Part shown: piece after piece, positions 1 to 8,010 of the stretch
Layout: every line of letters begins with the position of its first letter
How positions within the stretch are numbered: position 1 is the first letter of the stretch
IMG/VR virus record: IMGVR_UViG_3300023184_000519
Location: 1 to 23,783 of that record
Direction: 5' to 3' (one strand)
DNA length: 23,783 nt
Source: a virus
Program-made: the position numbers and the translations under genes
Notes under the pieces: model-generated
Seen by the model: the letters and a program-made list of their open reading frames with translations, nothing else
What the model was told of the DNA's origin: nothing
The model's database searches: none

Positions 1-134
1 TTGCACAGGAGAAGGCAATTGCAGCCCGTGCCGCTAAAATTAAAGCAGCAAAGACTCCTCTTCCAGATACATCTAAAATGAATTCAAAGCAGTATGATGA
101 TTATCTAAAAAAATTCGTGATTGGAAAAAAGTAA
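1..134 (+). CDS. 3' end of an Ala/Lys-rich phage protein (partial)
   Basis: An open frame runs in from the left edge and ends with TAA at 132-134, giving about 43 residues. The visible tail is rich in Ala and Lys (AQEKAIAARAAKIKAAK), then a more ordinary C-terminus ending in FVIGKK. The TAA overlaps the ATG of the next gene (TAATG), which supports this as the reading frame. Its position ahead of virion genes suggests a head or structural protein, but the tail alone does not identify a family. Confidence 0.6.
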   Translation, partial: AQEKAIAARAAKIKAAKTPLPDTSKMNSKQYDDYLKKFVIGKK

Positions 135-316
135 TGAAAAAAGTTCATCGTGGTTTTGAGGCAGTTGCCAAGTCAATTGCAAAGAAGCAAGGTATCCCGT
201 TAGAGCGCGCAAATGCTATTGTAGCCGCTGGTGCTCGTAAGGCAAGTCCTGCAGCAATCAAGGCTAATCCACGCTTGAAGAAGGTTTCTGGAGTAGTCAA
301 GAAGAAGGCTAAATAA
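134..316 (+). CDS. Small basic protein, function unknown
   Basis: This encodes 60 residues, strongly basic (many Lys/Arg) with Ala-rich helical stretches such as GARKASPAAIKA. It starts with an ATG overlapping the stop of the gene before it and ends on the ATG of the gene after it (TAATG), so the three are translationally linked. The first half, about residues 8-32, looks helical; the C-terminus is a Lys tail (VVKKKAK). I recognise no family. Charge and position fit a small DNA- or virion-associated protein, which is inference only. Confidence 0.65.
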   Translation: MKKVHRGFEAVAKSIAKKQGIPLERANAIVAAGARKASPAAIKANPRLKKVSGVVKKKAK

Positions 317-603
317 TGACTGAGGCATGGACACGTAAAGAAGGCAAAAACCCCAAGGGAGGGCTCAACGCCAAGGGCAGAGCCTCCTACAAGGGTGGAA
401 CCCTCAAAGCGCCTGTAAAGGCTGGAGATAACCCTCGTAGGGCTTCTTTCCTAGCACGTATGGGCGGTATGCCAGGACCAGAACGTAAGCCTAACGGTGA
501 ACCAACAAGATTGCTCCTATCGCTTAACGCGTGGGGTGCAAGTTCCAAGGCTGATGCCAAGAAAAAGGCAGCAGCAATATCCAAGAGAAATAAGGGAAAA
601 TAA
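316..603 (+). CDS. DUF6321-like small basic phage protein
   Basis: This encodes 95 residues. The pattern WTRKEGKNPKGGLNAKGR, then GDNPRRASFLARMGGMPGP, then SLNAWGASSKADAKKKAAA matches a small conserved phage protein I know from cyanophages and marine phages as the DUF6321 type. The family's biochemical role is not established; it is usually found among structural or packaging genes. It overlaps its neighbours by single bases on both sides (TAATG), so it is co-translated with the two other small Lys-rich proteins. The family assignment comes from recognised sequence pattern, not a search. Confidence 0.75.
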   Translation: MTEAWTRKEGKNPKGGLNAKGRASYKGGTLKAPVKAGDNPRRASFLARMGGMPGPERKPNGEPTRLLLSLNAWGASSKADAKKKAAAISKRNKGK

Positions 604-740
604 TGGCTAAAGTAATAATTAAGGGACTGGCAAAGCGTAAGGTTGCCAAGCAATATGGCAAAGTTGCACCACAGCATAAGCCAGGTACCAAGGTGAGTCC
701 AGCAAAAGCAAACGTTAAGAAACCAACAGTAGCAAAGTAA
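603..740 (+). CDS. 45-residue Lys-rich protein
   Basis: ATG at 603 overlaps the preceding stop (TAATG) and the frame ends with TAA at 738-740. The product begins MAKVIIKGLAKRKVAKQYGK and ends in VKKPTVAK. It is very basic, with no acidic residues in view. It is the third consecutive tiny basic protein in this stretch. Tight coupling to the upstream gene and continuation of the same composition argue that it is real despite its length. No family is recognised; nucleic-acid contact is a guess from charge. Confidence 0.55.
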   Translation: MAKVIIKGLAKRKVAKQYGKVAPQHKPGTKVSPAKANVKKPTVAK

Positions 741-754
741 GAAGGTAGGGGACA

Positions 755-1495
755 ATGCAAGAGACAGTAGCAATTGCTTGGTGTGACAATGGAATGGTCG
801 ATGGCAAGTTCATGCAGGGCGTTACAGATGTAATGCTTCATTCTGGAGTCAAGTTTGAAACAACGTTGCGCAGTCAGGGAAACCAGATTGGTCGCCAACG
901 TGAGCGAGTTGTAAACTACTGGTATGAAAACAAGAAGTCTGACTGGATTCTATGGGTCGATTCAGATGTTGTTTTAAGTCCAGAGAATTTTTTGAAGTTG
1001 TGGAATAAGAAAGATGCAGTTGCTAAGCCTTTGCTTACGGGTGTCTATTTTACAACAGATACACCAGAAGAGCCTTTGATGATTCCAATGCCAACAGTAT
1101 TCGAATTTGTCAATGAAGAGAACTCTGTAGGGATAAAGCGGATTCATCCACTACCTAAGAACTCATTCCTCAAGGTGGGCGCAGCAGGTATGGGGTTCGT
1201 CCTTATGCATCGTAGTGTAGTTGATAAGATAAAAGAAGTTTTGCCAGATGCCCCACTCTTTACAGAGATTGGTGTCGACAAGTCATTTATGGGAGAAGAT
1301 ATTTATTTCTTTGCCCTATGTGATAAGGCTGATATTCCAGTATGGTGTGATACAAGTGCAGTTGTTCCTCATATGAAACGATTCTCATTTGATGAGCATT
1401 ACTATAACGCATTCTTTGGTGGACAACAAGAAAAACCTAAATCAAATATAGTCCTTCCAAAGCATTATCAGAAAGATTTCAAGAAAGGTAAATAA
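755..1495 (+). CDS. GT-A fold glycosyltransferase-like protein
   Basis: This encodes 246 residues. Features typical of GT-A glycosyltransferases are visible: an R-x3-V-x2-Y helix (residues 47-56), then DWILWVDSDVV with a DxD-type metal/nucleotide-sugar motif at 69-71, a long central region, then GEDIYFF (180-186) like the acceptor-side ED motif, and a late His (206) in VVPHMKR. The expected reaction is transfer of a sugar from a nucleotide sugar. Phages use such enzymes to decorate virion proteins, DNA or host surface glycans. Its place among virion genes suggests virion or tail glycosylation (inference). A GGTAGGGG sequence just upstream of the ATG can serve as ribosome-binding site. It overlaps the next gene by one base. 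Confidence 0.7.
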   Translation: MQETVAIAWCDNGMVDGKFMQGVTDVMLHSGVKFETTLRSQGNQIGRQRERVVNYWYENKKSDWILWVDSDVVLSPENFLKLWNKKDAVAKPLLTGVYFTTDTPEEPLMIPMPTVFEFVNEENSVGIKRIHPLPKNSFLKVGAAGMGFVLMHRSVVDKIKEVLPDAPLFTEIGVDKSFMGEDIYFFALCDKADIPVWCDTSAVVPHMKRFSFDEHYYNAFFGGQQEKPKSNIVLPKHYQKDFKKGK

Positions 1496-1779
1496 TGGCA
1501 ATTGGTAATCCAGGCAGTCCGCTATGTGCGGAACTAAACCGCTTAGCAAATGGTGGGACTTATCCAACTCGTGATACTTTCAAAGATTCACAAGGCGCAG
1601 CCAATGCTTGGGCTGGACTAACTGGTGCAGCAGTGCGTGGTGTAGTCGGTGCCCTGAATTACAAAGTAAGCACATCAAGGACACCTGATGCTTTCAAAGA
1701 CATTGATGGCGTATGTAATGAACTTGCTGGAACTACTGGACTTGCAGCACCTGAGGCACTAAGGAGAATATCTTCGTGA
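1495..1779 (+). CDS. Small virion-associated protein with an internal duplication
   Basis: This encodes 94 residues. Two halves share a pattern: LNRLANGGTYPTRDTFKDSQ (about 14-33), followed by GAANAWAGLTGAA, is echoed by SRTPDAFKDIDGVCNELAG, followed by TTGLAAPEAL, in the second half. Both keep FKD-x2-G-x2-N-x-(W/L)AG. This suggests a duplicated small helical unit. Similar short proteins sit next to head-tail connector genes in other phages; their function is unknown to me. It starts TAATG after the glycosyltransferase-like gene and overlaps the next start by four bases (GTGA). Confidence 0.65.
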   Translation: MAIGNPGSPLCAELNRLANGGTYPTRDTFKDSQGAANAWAGLTGAAVRGVVGALNYKVSTSRTPDAFKDIDGVCNELAGTTGLAAPEALRRISS

Positions 1780-2714
1780 CAACTACCCTAAGCAATATGA
1801 TTGATGAAGTACTTATCAATCTTGCAGGTTATACATTTCAACAGGACCGTGCTACCTACCTCAAGACTGCTATTGCAACAACGACTTCTTCTGCAGCATC
1901 CCCATTAGTTGTATCTCTTGGTTCAACTGACAGTGTGGGCAAGGGAGTCATTGAAATTGATGAAGAACTTATGTGGGTTGATTCTTATGACCGCATTTCT
2001 AACACTGCAACAATCGCTCCTTATGGTCGCGGTTACTTAGGAACAACTGCAGCGACTCACACCGCAGATGTCAAGGTTTCAATCTCACCAACGTTCCCGC
2101 GCTTTAGCGTCAAGCGAGCAATCAACGATACAATCCGCTCCCTTGGAGCAAACATCTTTGCAGTCAAGTCAACATCATTTACTTTCAATGCAGCCATATC
2201 CACCTATGCTTTCGCTAACTTGAACATCAAGAATATCTTGACAGTTTCGTGGCAAAGCATTGGACCTTCTAAGGAATGGATTCCTGTACGCAAATGGGAC
2301 TTTGATTCTATTGCAAACCCTGAGGCATTTGGATATGTAACTGGAACAGATACTGTTCAAACTATTACTCTTGGTCAAGCGCCTATCTCAGGGCGCACAG
2401 TCAAGGTTACATATGCAACAGACCCAGAAGCGTTTACAACTAATGCCCAAGACTACTCAACACAAACTGGACTACCAGAATCGACTCGTGATGTGACAAT
2501 CCTTGGAACAGCCTATCGCCTGCTCTCATTCCTGGACCCAGCACGTGCTGCACAGGTTAGCCCACAGGCTGATGAGACAGATAGCAAGCGCCCATACGGT
2601 GCATCACAAAGTGCAACTAAACAACTTTATGCTCTATACACGCAACGTCTCAATGAAGAAACAAAAGCACAACAGCAAAACTACCCACCCCGTGTTCACT
2701 TTAGTCGTCGATAA
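1776..2714 (+). CDS. Head-tail connector / tail adaptor-like structural protein
   Basis: This encodes 312 residues from a GTG start overlapping the previous stop (GTGA), with AAGGAG upstream. The N-terminal part has short beta motifs around IEIDEELMWVDSYD and APYGRGYLGTTAATH (about 60-100), which recur in phage neck/adaptor proteins. The middle contains an FPRFSVKRAINDTIRSLG helix. The C-terminal part is helical and ends in a polar tail (LNEETKAQQQNYPPRVHFSRR region). Its location just before the tail fibre gene supports a role linking head and tail or tail and fibre. I cannot assign a named family from sequence alone. Confidence 0.6.
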   Translation: MTTTLSNMIDEVLINLAGYTFQQDRATYLKTAIATTTSSAASPLVVSLGSTDSVGKGVIEIDEELMWVDSYDRISNTATIAPYGRGYLGTTAATHTADVKVSISPTFPRFSVKRAINDTIRSLGANIFAVKSTSFTFNAAISTYAFANLNIKNILTVSWQSIGPSKEWIPVRKWDFDSIANPEAFGYVTGTDTVQTITLGQAPISGRTVKVTYATDPEAFTTNAQDYSTQTGLPESTRDVTILGTAYRLLSFLDPARAAQVSPQADETDSKRPYGASQSATKQLYALYTQRLNEETKAQQQNYPPRVHFSRR

Positions 2715-2723
2715 GGAACTTCA

Positions 2724-4940
2724 ATGACAGTTAGAAAATACTCCTCACGCGCTCAACAGACAACCTTGAGTGCTCCCATCACATCGACTGCTACTACAAT
2801 GTCTGTCGTCAATGGTGCCTCTCTTATGGGTGGCAAGACACTTACCAGCACACAGACTTACACAGTTGTCATTGACCCAGATACAGCACTTGAAGAAATT
2901 GTAGATATTACTGTATACACAACTGGTAATACACTAACAATTACTCGTGGTATTGATGGTCCAACTCCTGGCACAGGCTCTGCTCACTCTGCTGGTGCGG
3001 TAGTTCGACATATGGCAATTGGTCGAGACTATCAAGAAGCCAATGACCATCAAGAAGGAACTCTTGCAGCACACGCTGCAACAACATCTACTCAACTTCG
3101 TGGAGTTATATCCGATGAAACAGGTACTGGCTCTTTAGTATTTGCAACTTCCCCTACTCTTATAACTCCAGCATTAGGCACTCCAGCATCTGGCGTACTT
3201 ACTAATGCAACTGGACTTCCCCTGACAACTGGTGTAACTGGAACTCTTCCAGTAGCCAATGGTGGAACTGGTGTAACAACATCAACTGGTTCAGGTGCAA
3301 CTGTGTTATCTACTAGCCCTACTCTTGTAACTCCAGTATTGGGCGTTGCCACAGCAACTAGCATCAACGGAACAACAATTCCAACAAGTGCAACTCTTAT
3401 CAAAACAAGTGATACTGGAACAGTAACTGGCACAATGATTGCCAGCGATACTATTGTAGATGCTGATATCAATGCATCTGCAGCAATTGCTAAAACTAAG
3501 TTAGCACTTACTGGTGCAATTACATCAACTGACATTGCTAACGATACAATTCTAAATGCAGATATAAATACTGCAGCAGCAATTGACTGGACAAAACTTG
3601 CTATATCATCTACCGTCTCATCAACTGAGATTGGATATGTTGATGGAGTAACATCTGCAATTCAAACTCAAATTGATTCTAAGTTAGCAACTGCAACCGC
3701 TAGTAGCACATATGCTCCTTTGGCTAGTCCAGCATTGACTGGAACTCCAACCGCACCAACTGCAACTGCTGGTACAAGTACTACTCAGGTAGCAACTACA
3801 GCATTTGTAGGGACTGCAGTTACTAACCTTGTTAGTGGTGCTCCTGGAGCACTTGATACTCTCAATGAACTAGCAACTGCTTTAGGTAATGATGCTAACT
3901 ATTCAACAACAATAACAACTGCTCTTGCTGGAAAACTACCTCTTGCTGGTGGCACTATGACTGGTGCTATTGCTATGGGTACTAACAAGATTACAGGTCT
4001 TGGAACTCCTACTGTATCTACAGATGCTAGCACTAAAGGCTATGTAGATAGCATTACAACTGCTCCTAGCAATCTAACTGGTGTTATTACATCTGTCGGT
4101 CCAGCAACTTCCATAGCCTCTCAGACAGGTACTGGTACTAAGTTTGTAGTAGATACTAGCCCAACTCTTGTTACTCCTGTACTTGGTGTGGCTACAGCCA
4201 CATCTATCAATGGCACAACTATACCATCAACTAAGACTCTAGTAGTAACTACAGATAAACTATCTGCCCTTGCTGCTACAACTTCTGCAGAACTTGCTGG
4301 AGTTATCTCTGATGAGACTGGCTCAGGTGCTTTAGTCTTTGCTACTTCACCAACTTTGGTAACACCTACACTTGGCACTCCTGCATCTGGAACACTTACT
4401 AACACAACTGGATTACCAATCAGCGGTTTAGTTGCTTCAACTTCTGCAGCCCTTGGCGTAGGTAGTGTTGAACTTGGACACGCTAGTGATACAACTATTG
4501 CTAGAGTCTCTGCTGGTGTTGCATCTATTGAAGGTGTCAACATTGTTACAACTTCATCAACAGATACTCTTACAAATAAAACTCTTACTAGCCCAGTAAT
4601 CAACACACCTAAAATTGCTTGTACATATACAGCCAAGACCGCTGCCTATACATTTGCATCTGGCGACGAAGGCAACATCTTCTCAATGAACAACGCTGCA
4701 TCTGTGCAGTTCAATATCCCTACTGATGCCACATTCAACTTTGCAGTTGGTACTGAATTTACAGTATTTTGGATTACAGGTGCAGGTCAACCAACAATCG
4801 GTGCAGTAACTCCTGGCACAACAACTGTTATCTCAACAGGTGCTACAAGTGCTACACCAAAACTACGTGTAGCCAACTCTGGTGCAACTTGCAAGAAACT
4901 TGCTGCTAATAGTTGGATAGTGTTTGGAGACATCGCCTAA
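2724..4940 (+). CDS. Repeat-rich tail fibre protein
   Basis: This encodes 738 residues, dominated by Thr/Ser/Ala/Gly. The N-terminal part (1-125) contains a [20 protein letters not shown]-like module (about 70-95) seen in phage tail proteins. The shaft then holds repeated blocks: [10 protein letters not shown]...TPASG...TGLPL (127-167 and again 527-567) and [20 protein letters not shown] (198-217 and 479-498). Two classic fibre motifs follow: [20 protein letters not shown] (341-360) and [20 protein letters not shown]...DASTKGYVD (409-442). The last 120 residues form a distinct beta-rich end domain. It is predicted to be a trimeric fibre that contacts the host surface. It is followed directly (TAATG) by three tandem appendage proteins. 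Confidence 0.85.
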   Translation: MTVRKYSSRAQQTTLSAPITSTATTMSVVNGASLMGGKTLTSTQTYTVVIDPDTALEEIVDITVYTTGNTLTITRGIDGPTPGTGSAHSAGAVVRHMAIGRDYQEANDHQEGTLAAHAATTSTQLRGVISDETGTGSLVFATSPTLITPALGTPASGVLTNATGLPLTTGVTGTLPVANGGTGVTTSTGSGATVLSTSPTLVTPVLGVATATSINGTTIPTSATLIKTSDTGTVTGTMIASDTIVDADINASAAIAKTKLALTGAITSTDIANDTILNADINTAAAIDWTKLAISSTVSSTEIGYVDGVTSAIQTQIDSKLATATASSTYAPLASPALTGTPTAPTATAGTSTTQVATTAFVGTAVTNLVSGAPGALDTLNELATALGNDANYSTTITTALAGKLPLAGGTMTGAIAMGTNKITGLGTPTVSTDASTKGYVDSITTAPSNLTGVITSVGPATSIASQTGTGTKFVVDTSPTLVTPVLGVATATSINGTTIPSTKTLVVTTDKLSALAATTSAELAGVISDETGSGALVFATSPTLVTPTLGTPASGTLTNTTGLPISGLVASTSAALGVGSVELGHASDTTIARVSAGVASIEGVNIVTTSSTDTLTNKTLTSPVINTPKIACTYTAKTAAYTFASGDEGNIFSMNNAASVQFNIPTDATFNFAVGTEFTVFWITGAGQPTIGAVTPGTTTVISTGATSATPKLRVANSGATCKKLAANSWIVFGDIA
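3102..3224 (+). repeat. Intragenic fibre repeat, copy 1
   Basis: This encodes fibre residues 127-167, [20 protein letters not shown] followed by a [10 protein letters not shown] segment and TGLPL. A second copy lies exactly 400 residues further on. The protein copies are close to identical but the codons have diverged, which points to an older duplication kept by selection on the protein. Confidence 0.75.
4302..4424 (+). repeat. Intragenic fibre repeat, copy 2
   Basis: This encodes fibre residues 527-567, [20 protein letters not shown] followed by [10 protein letters not shown] and TGLPI. It is a near match to residues 127-167 of the same protein and marks a repeated shaft module. Confidence 0.75.
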
Positions 4941-5494
4941 TGCCAATGCTTGGAATTATGGCTTCTGGTATATCTGGCAATCTGTGGGCACCTGCTGGTG
5001 CCTATGACTCTATCTCTACTGCTACGGTGACAACTGGTGGTACTGCAAGTATTACTTTTTCATCTATTCCTGCTACTTATACTCATTTGCAAATTAGAGC
5101 ATTAGGTATGTTTACAGGTACAGTCGGTGTTGGAAACATTGCTTTCAATGGCGATAATGCAAGTGGTAACTATTCATATCATTATCTTCTTGGTGATGGC
5201 AGTTCTTTGCCAGGTGCTGGTTCTGGTGTTTCTCAAAACCAAGGAAGGTTTACTGCTGCTGCTGGAACGACCCCATCTTATCCAACGACTATGGTTATGG
5301 ATATTTTGGATTATGCCAATACAAATAAATATAAAACTTCAAGACATTTATTTGCTTGGGATGGCAATGGTAGCGGTTACGTTGAATTTGATTCAAATAG
5401 TTGGCGTTCTACAAATGCAATTTCTAGCATTGTTCTAACACCTGCAAACACTTTTGCTATTTATACAAGCGTTGCCCTCTACGGAATCAAGTAA
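4940..5494 (+). CDS. Tail appendage protein, paralogue 1 of 3
   Basis: This encodes 184 residues. I place the start at the ATG at 4940, which overlaps the fibre stop (TAATG), rather than at an upstream in-frame ATG inside the fibre gene. The domain has a recognisable frame: TTGGTASITFSSIPATYTHL near the start, a middle with NGD-x-N-YSYHYLLGDG, a strand pattern around NTNKYKTSRHLFAW, and a final TSVALYGIK. The next two genes repeat the ITF-(S/N)SIP-x-YT-x-L opening and the SLYG ending. These are probably beta-sandwich appendage or receptor-binding subunits (inference from position and composition). Confidence 0.7.
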   Translation: MPMLGIMASGISGNLWAPAGAYDSISTATVTTGGTASITFSSIPATYTHLQIRALGMFTGTVGVGNIAFNGDNASGNYSYHYLLGDGSSLPGAGSGVSQNQGRFTAAAGTTPSYPTTMVMDILDYANTNKYKTSRHLFAWDGNGSGYVEFDSNSWRSTNAISSIVLTPANTFAIYTSVALYGIK

Positions 5495-5504
5495 GGACTA
5501 GACA

Positions 5505-6023
5505 ATGGGTGTCACATACACAACCGCAGCAGCAAACACATACGTTCCGATAGCGACTTACACCGTACCAAGTGATACTACTTCCTATACTTTTACAAGT
5601 ATCCCATCAACTTATACAGACCTATATTTAGTAGCCGCTTTTGCTACTGACGCTGCCTCATCAATCAATCTAAATGTTGGCAGTGGTTCAATAGACACAG
5701 CCTCAAATTTTTCTTGGACTTACTTACTTGGAAATGGCACTGCTGCAAGTTCAAGTAGAGGCTCTGCTGATACTCGTATTTTTAGCGGTGCTACAAACTC
5801 CGTAAATGGACAATGTAATATGGAAATTAGTTTCCAAAATTATTCAAATGCAACTACATATAAAACAACTCTTAGCAGATTCAACGATACTACTCAAGGC
5901 ACTTATGCAACTGTAGGTCTATGGCGCAACACTGCCGCAATCAACCAAATTAGAATTTTAGCCAATGGTAATAATTTGAAATCTGGTTCAACCTTCTCAC
6001 TCTACGGAATCCTAGGAGCATAA
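5505..6023 (+). CDS. Tail appendage protein, paralogue 2 of 3
   Basis: This encodes 172 residues and starts 10 bases after the previous gene, with AAGGA upstream. It has the same domain plan as its neighbours: SYTFTSIPSTYTDLYLVAAF near the start, WTYLLGNGTAASSSRGS in the middle, NYSNATTYKTTLSRF, INQIRILANGNNLKSGSTFS and the terminal SLYGILGA. It is a single-domain member of the local family, a likely virion appendage subunit. I know of no established function for the family. Confidence 0.7.
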   Translation: MGVTYTTAAANTYVPIATYTVPSDTTSYTFTSIPSTYTDLYLVAAFATDAASSINLNVGSGSIDTASNFSWTYLLGNGTAASSSRGSADTRIFSGATNSVNGQCNMEISFQNYSNATTYKTTLSRFNDTTQGTYATVGLWRNTAAINQIRILANGNNLKSGSTFSLYGILGA

Positions 6024-6025
6024 CA

Positions 6026-7366
6026 ATGGCTAATAAAAATTATGTTTTACTAGAACGCGTTGAAGTAGGCGAGGCTGGTGCATCCAGCATTACCTTCAAC
6101 TCAATCCCTCAGACTGGCTATACCGATTTGAAGGTTGTATCTAGTCTTCGCGGTGATGCAAATACAGTTGATATGACTTATACCTTCAATGGTCTAACAA
6201 CTAATCAATCTGGAAGATTACTTAGAGGAAATGGCACTGCAGCAGCATCAGGAACAGACACGCTTATTTATGGTCTGCAAAATGCAAGCACTTATACAGC
6301 AAGTACCTTTACTAATTCAGAACTTTATATTCCTAATTATACTTCTGCTAACTATAAATCTATGTCACAAGATGGTGCTACTGAAAACAATGCCACTCTT
6401 TCATACACTTATTTAGTAGCGCAACTTTGGTCTGCTACTGCTGCAATTACATCTATTGGTTTAGTTGCTGGCAGTAGCGGTAAATTTGTTCAGTATTCAA
6501 CAGCATCCCTATACGGTCTTGCAGCCGTAGGCACTACACCAACTAAGGCACCAAAGGCTACTGGCGGTTCAATCATCCAGACCGACGGTACTTATTGGTA
6601 CCACGCCTTCCTTGCCTCTGGCACATTTACTCCAGCCGTAGGGTTGAGTTGTGATGTGTTGGTAGTAGCAGGTGGTGGTGGTGGTGGTGGTAGAAATGGC
6701 GGTGGCGGTGGAGCAGGTGGTTATCAAACATTTTCATCACAATCTGTTGCAGCATCTGCACAAACAATTACTGTAGGTAGTGGTGGAGCAGGTGGATTAG
6801 GTTCAACTGGAACTGTTGGTAGCAATGGTACTAACTCATCATTTGCCGCACTTACTGCATCAGTCGGTGGCGGTGGTGGTGCTGCTCGTTCTGCAACTCC
6901 TGGACAGTTAGGTGGCTCTGGTGGTGGTGCATCAACTGGTAACACATTTGGTGCTGGTACTGCTGGACAAGGTTATGCAGGTGGCGCACAAGGTACAAAT
7001 ATTTCAGCAGGTGGTGGTGGAGCAGGTGCAGTAGGTAATGCTGGTGATACTGCAAGCAACGGTAACGGTGGTATTGGTTCTTTCACAGCAATATCTGGTG
7101 GAGCAACAACTGCTGTTGGAGTTTTATCTGGCGGTAACTATTACTTTGCTGGTGGTGGCGGTGGTGGTACTGAAACTTCTGCATACAACAATGGTGCTGG
7201 TGGTACTGGTGGCGGTGGAGCAGGTTCTAAGAACTCAACTGTTGCAACAAGTGGAACTGCTAATACTGGCGGTGGTGGCGGTGGTGGTGCTTACAATAGT
7301 AATACATCACCATCAAACGGTGGTATAGGTGGTTCAGGAATTGTCATTATTCGGTATGCGGTCTAA
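6026..7366 (+). CDS. Tail appendage paralogue 3 fused to a glycine-rich tip domain
   Basis: This encodes 446 residues. Residues 1 to about 170 match the two preceding proteins (SSITFNSIPQTGYTDLKVVS ... TASLYGLAAV). A linker follows, rich in Lys/Pro/Thr, then a YHAFLASGTFTPAVGLSCDV strand and a long Gly-rich region (about 205-446) built of VVAGGGGGGG, GGGGGAGGY, VGSGGAGG and similar motifs, ending GGSGIVIIRYAV. Gly-rich domains of this kind, ending in GIVIIRY, occur at the tips of phage and bacterial adhesins. T4-type gp38 adhesins show that polyglycine loops can present host-range loops. I infer this is the receptor-contacting member of the trio. Confidence 0.75.
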   Translation: MANKNYVLLERVEVGEAGASSITFNSIPQTGYTDLKVVSSLRGDANTVDMTYTFNGLTTNQSGRLLRGNGTAAASGTDTLIYGLQNASTYTASTFTNSELYIPNYTSANYKSMSQDGATENNATLSYTYLVAQLWSATAAITSIGLVAGSSGKFVQYSTASLYGLAAVGTTPTKAPKATGGSIIQTDGTYWYHAFLASGTFTPAVGLSCDVLVVAGGGGGGGRNGGGGGAGGYQTFSSQSVAASAQTITVGSGGAGGLGSTGTVGSNGTNSSFAALTASVGGGGGAARSATPGQLGGSGGGASTGNTFGAGTAGQGYAGGAQGTNISAGGGGAGAVGNAGDTASNGNGGIGSFTAISGGATTAVGVLSGGNYYFAGGGGGGTETSAYNNGAGGTGGGGAGSKNSTVATSGTANTGGGGGGGAYNSNTSPSNGGIGGSGIVIIRYAV

Positions 7367-7375
7367 GGAGAAACG

Positions 7376-7684
7376 ATGAGTCATTGGGCAGAGTTGGATT
7401 CAAACAACATCGTCACACGAGTACTCGTAGGCGATAACAACGAACCAGATGAAGGCGAAGCCTTTATGAATAGCCTTGGTGGTATTTGGGTCAAGACAAG
7501 TTACAACGCAGCAACTAATGGTTTCCGCAAAAACTATGCAGGTATCGGTTACTCATACGATGCAGGCAGAGATGCCTTTATCCCACCTAAGCCAGAGTGT
7601 CATCCACTTGCTGTAAATTTTGATGAACAAACTTGCACCTGGTCTTGTCCAGATGCTTCACACGTACTAATCCAAGGAGAATAA
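7376..7684 (+). CDS. Conserved small tail-associated phage protein
   Basis: This encodes 102 residues, with AAGGAG ahead of the ATG. The motifs MSHWAELDSNNIVTRVLVGD, GGIWVKTSYN, FRKNYAGIGYSYD, then FIPPKP and an E-Q-T-C-x-W segment near the C-terminus match a protein very common beside tail fibres in marine and freshwater phages. Its biochemical role is not established; an accessory or tail-assembly role is inferred from location. The pattern is strongly conserved, so the gene call is secure. Confidence 0.8.
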   Translation: MSHWAELDSNNIVTRVLVGDNNEPDEGEAFMNSLGGIWVKTSYNAATNGFRKNYAGIGYSYDAGRDAFIPPKPECHPLAVNFDEQTCTWSCPDASHVLIQGE

Positions 7685-7686
7685 TA

Positions 7687-7917
7687 ATGTCAAAGCCAAC
7701 AAGAATTGAAGTCAACTGCACAACTGGAGTTGTCTCAGAGATTGAACTCACCGATGCAGAAATTACACAGCGTGAACAAGATGCTGTCATTGCAGAGATG
7801 GAACGCGCAGAGCGCGAGGCTGCAGCACAAGCAGTAGCAGATGCAAAACTATCTGCTCAGGCTAAGTTGGCTGCGTTAGGTCTTACTGGCGAGGAAATCG
7901 CTGCGCTAAGTAAGTAA
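7687..7917 (+). CDS. Small Ala/Glu-rich phage protein
   Basis: This encodes 76 residues from the ATG at 7687, three bases after the preceding stop, with AAGGAG just upstream. I prefer this start to an earlier in-frame ATG within the preceding gene. SKPTRIEVNCTTGVV-x-EIELTDAEI opens the protein, followed by a long charged helix (about 25-60, heptad-like Ala/Glu) and a final LAALGLTGEEIAAL. Similar short proteins follow tail genes in other phages. The function is unknown; a coiled-coil helical hairpin is likely. Confidence 0.7.
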   Translation: MSKPTRIEVNCTTGVVSEIELTDAEITQREQDAVIAEMERAEREAAAQAVADAKLSAQAKLAALGLTGEEIAALSK

Positions 7918-8001
7918 TTGGATACATTTGTAAGCAGTCTTATACCCCTGTTTAGGGATATAGATGATGCAGTAGATGAAGCGGAAGAACAAATATACTA
8001 A
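7918..8001 (+). CDS. Possible 27-residue micro-ORF
   Basis: A TTG directly after the previous TAA opens a 27-residue frame, (M)DTFVSSLIPLFRDIDDAV..., ending in EEQIY and TAA at 7999-8001. It fills the only gap between the two flanking genes exactly, and the following GTG has its own AAGGAG. The sequence is a plausible amphipathic then acidic helix. Against it, no good ribosome-binding site is visible and the start codon is weak. It may simply be a spacer. Confidence 0.3.
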   Translation: MDTFVSSLIPLFRDIDDAVDEAEEQIY

Positions 8002-8010
8002 GGAGATACG

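Noticed and set aside
387-898. Two overlapping minus-strand frames near the left end
   Set aside because: They run through three well-chained plus-strand genes and lack ribosome-binding sites.
3092-4636. Long minus-strand open frames opposite the tail fibre
   Set aside because: They mirror the repetitive Thr/Ala/Val codons of the real fibre gene and give low-complexity Val-rich translations with no start signals.
6660-7320. GGTGGTGGT-type DNA repeats as a minisatellite or CRISPR-like array
   Set aside because: They follow codon periodicity of a Gly-rich protein domain and have no constant repeat/spacer structure.
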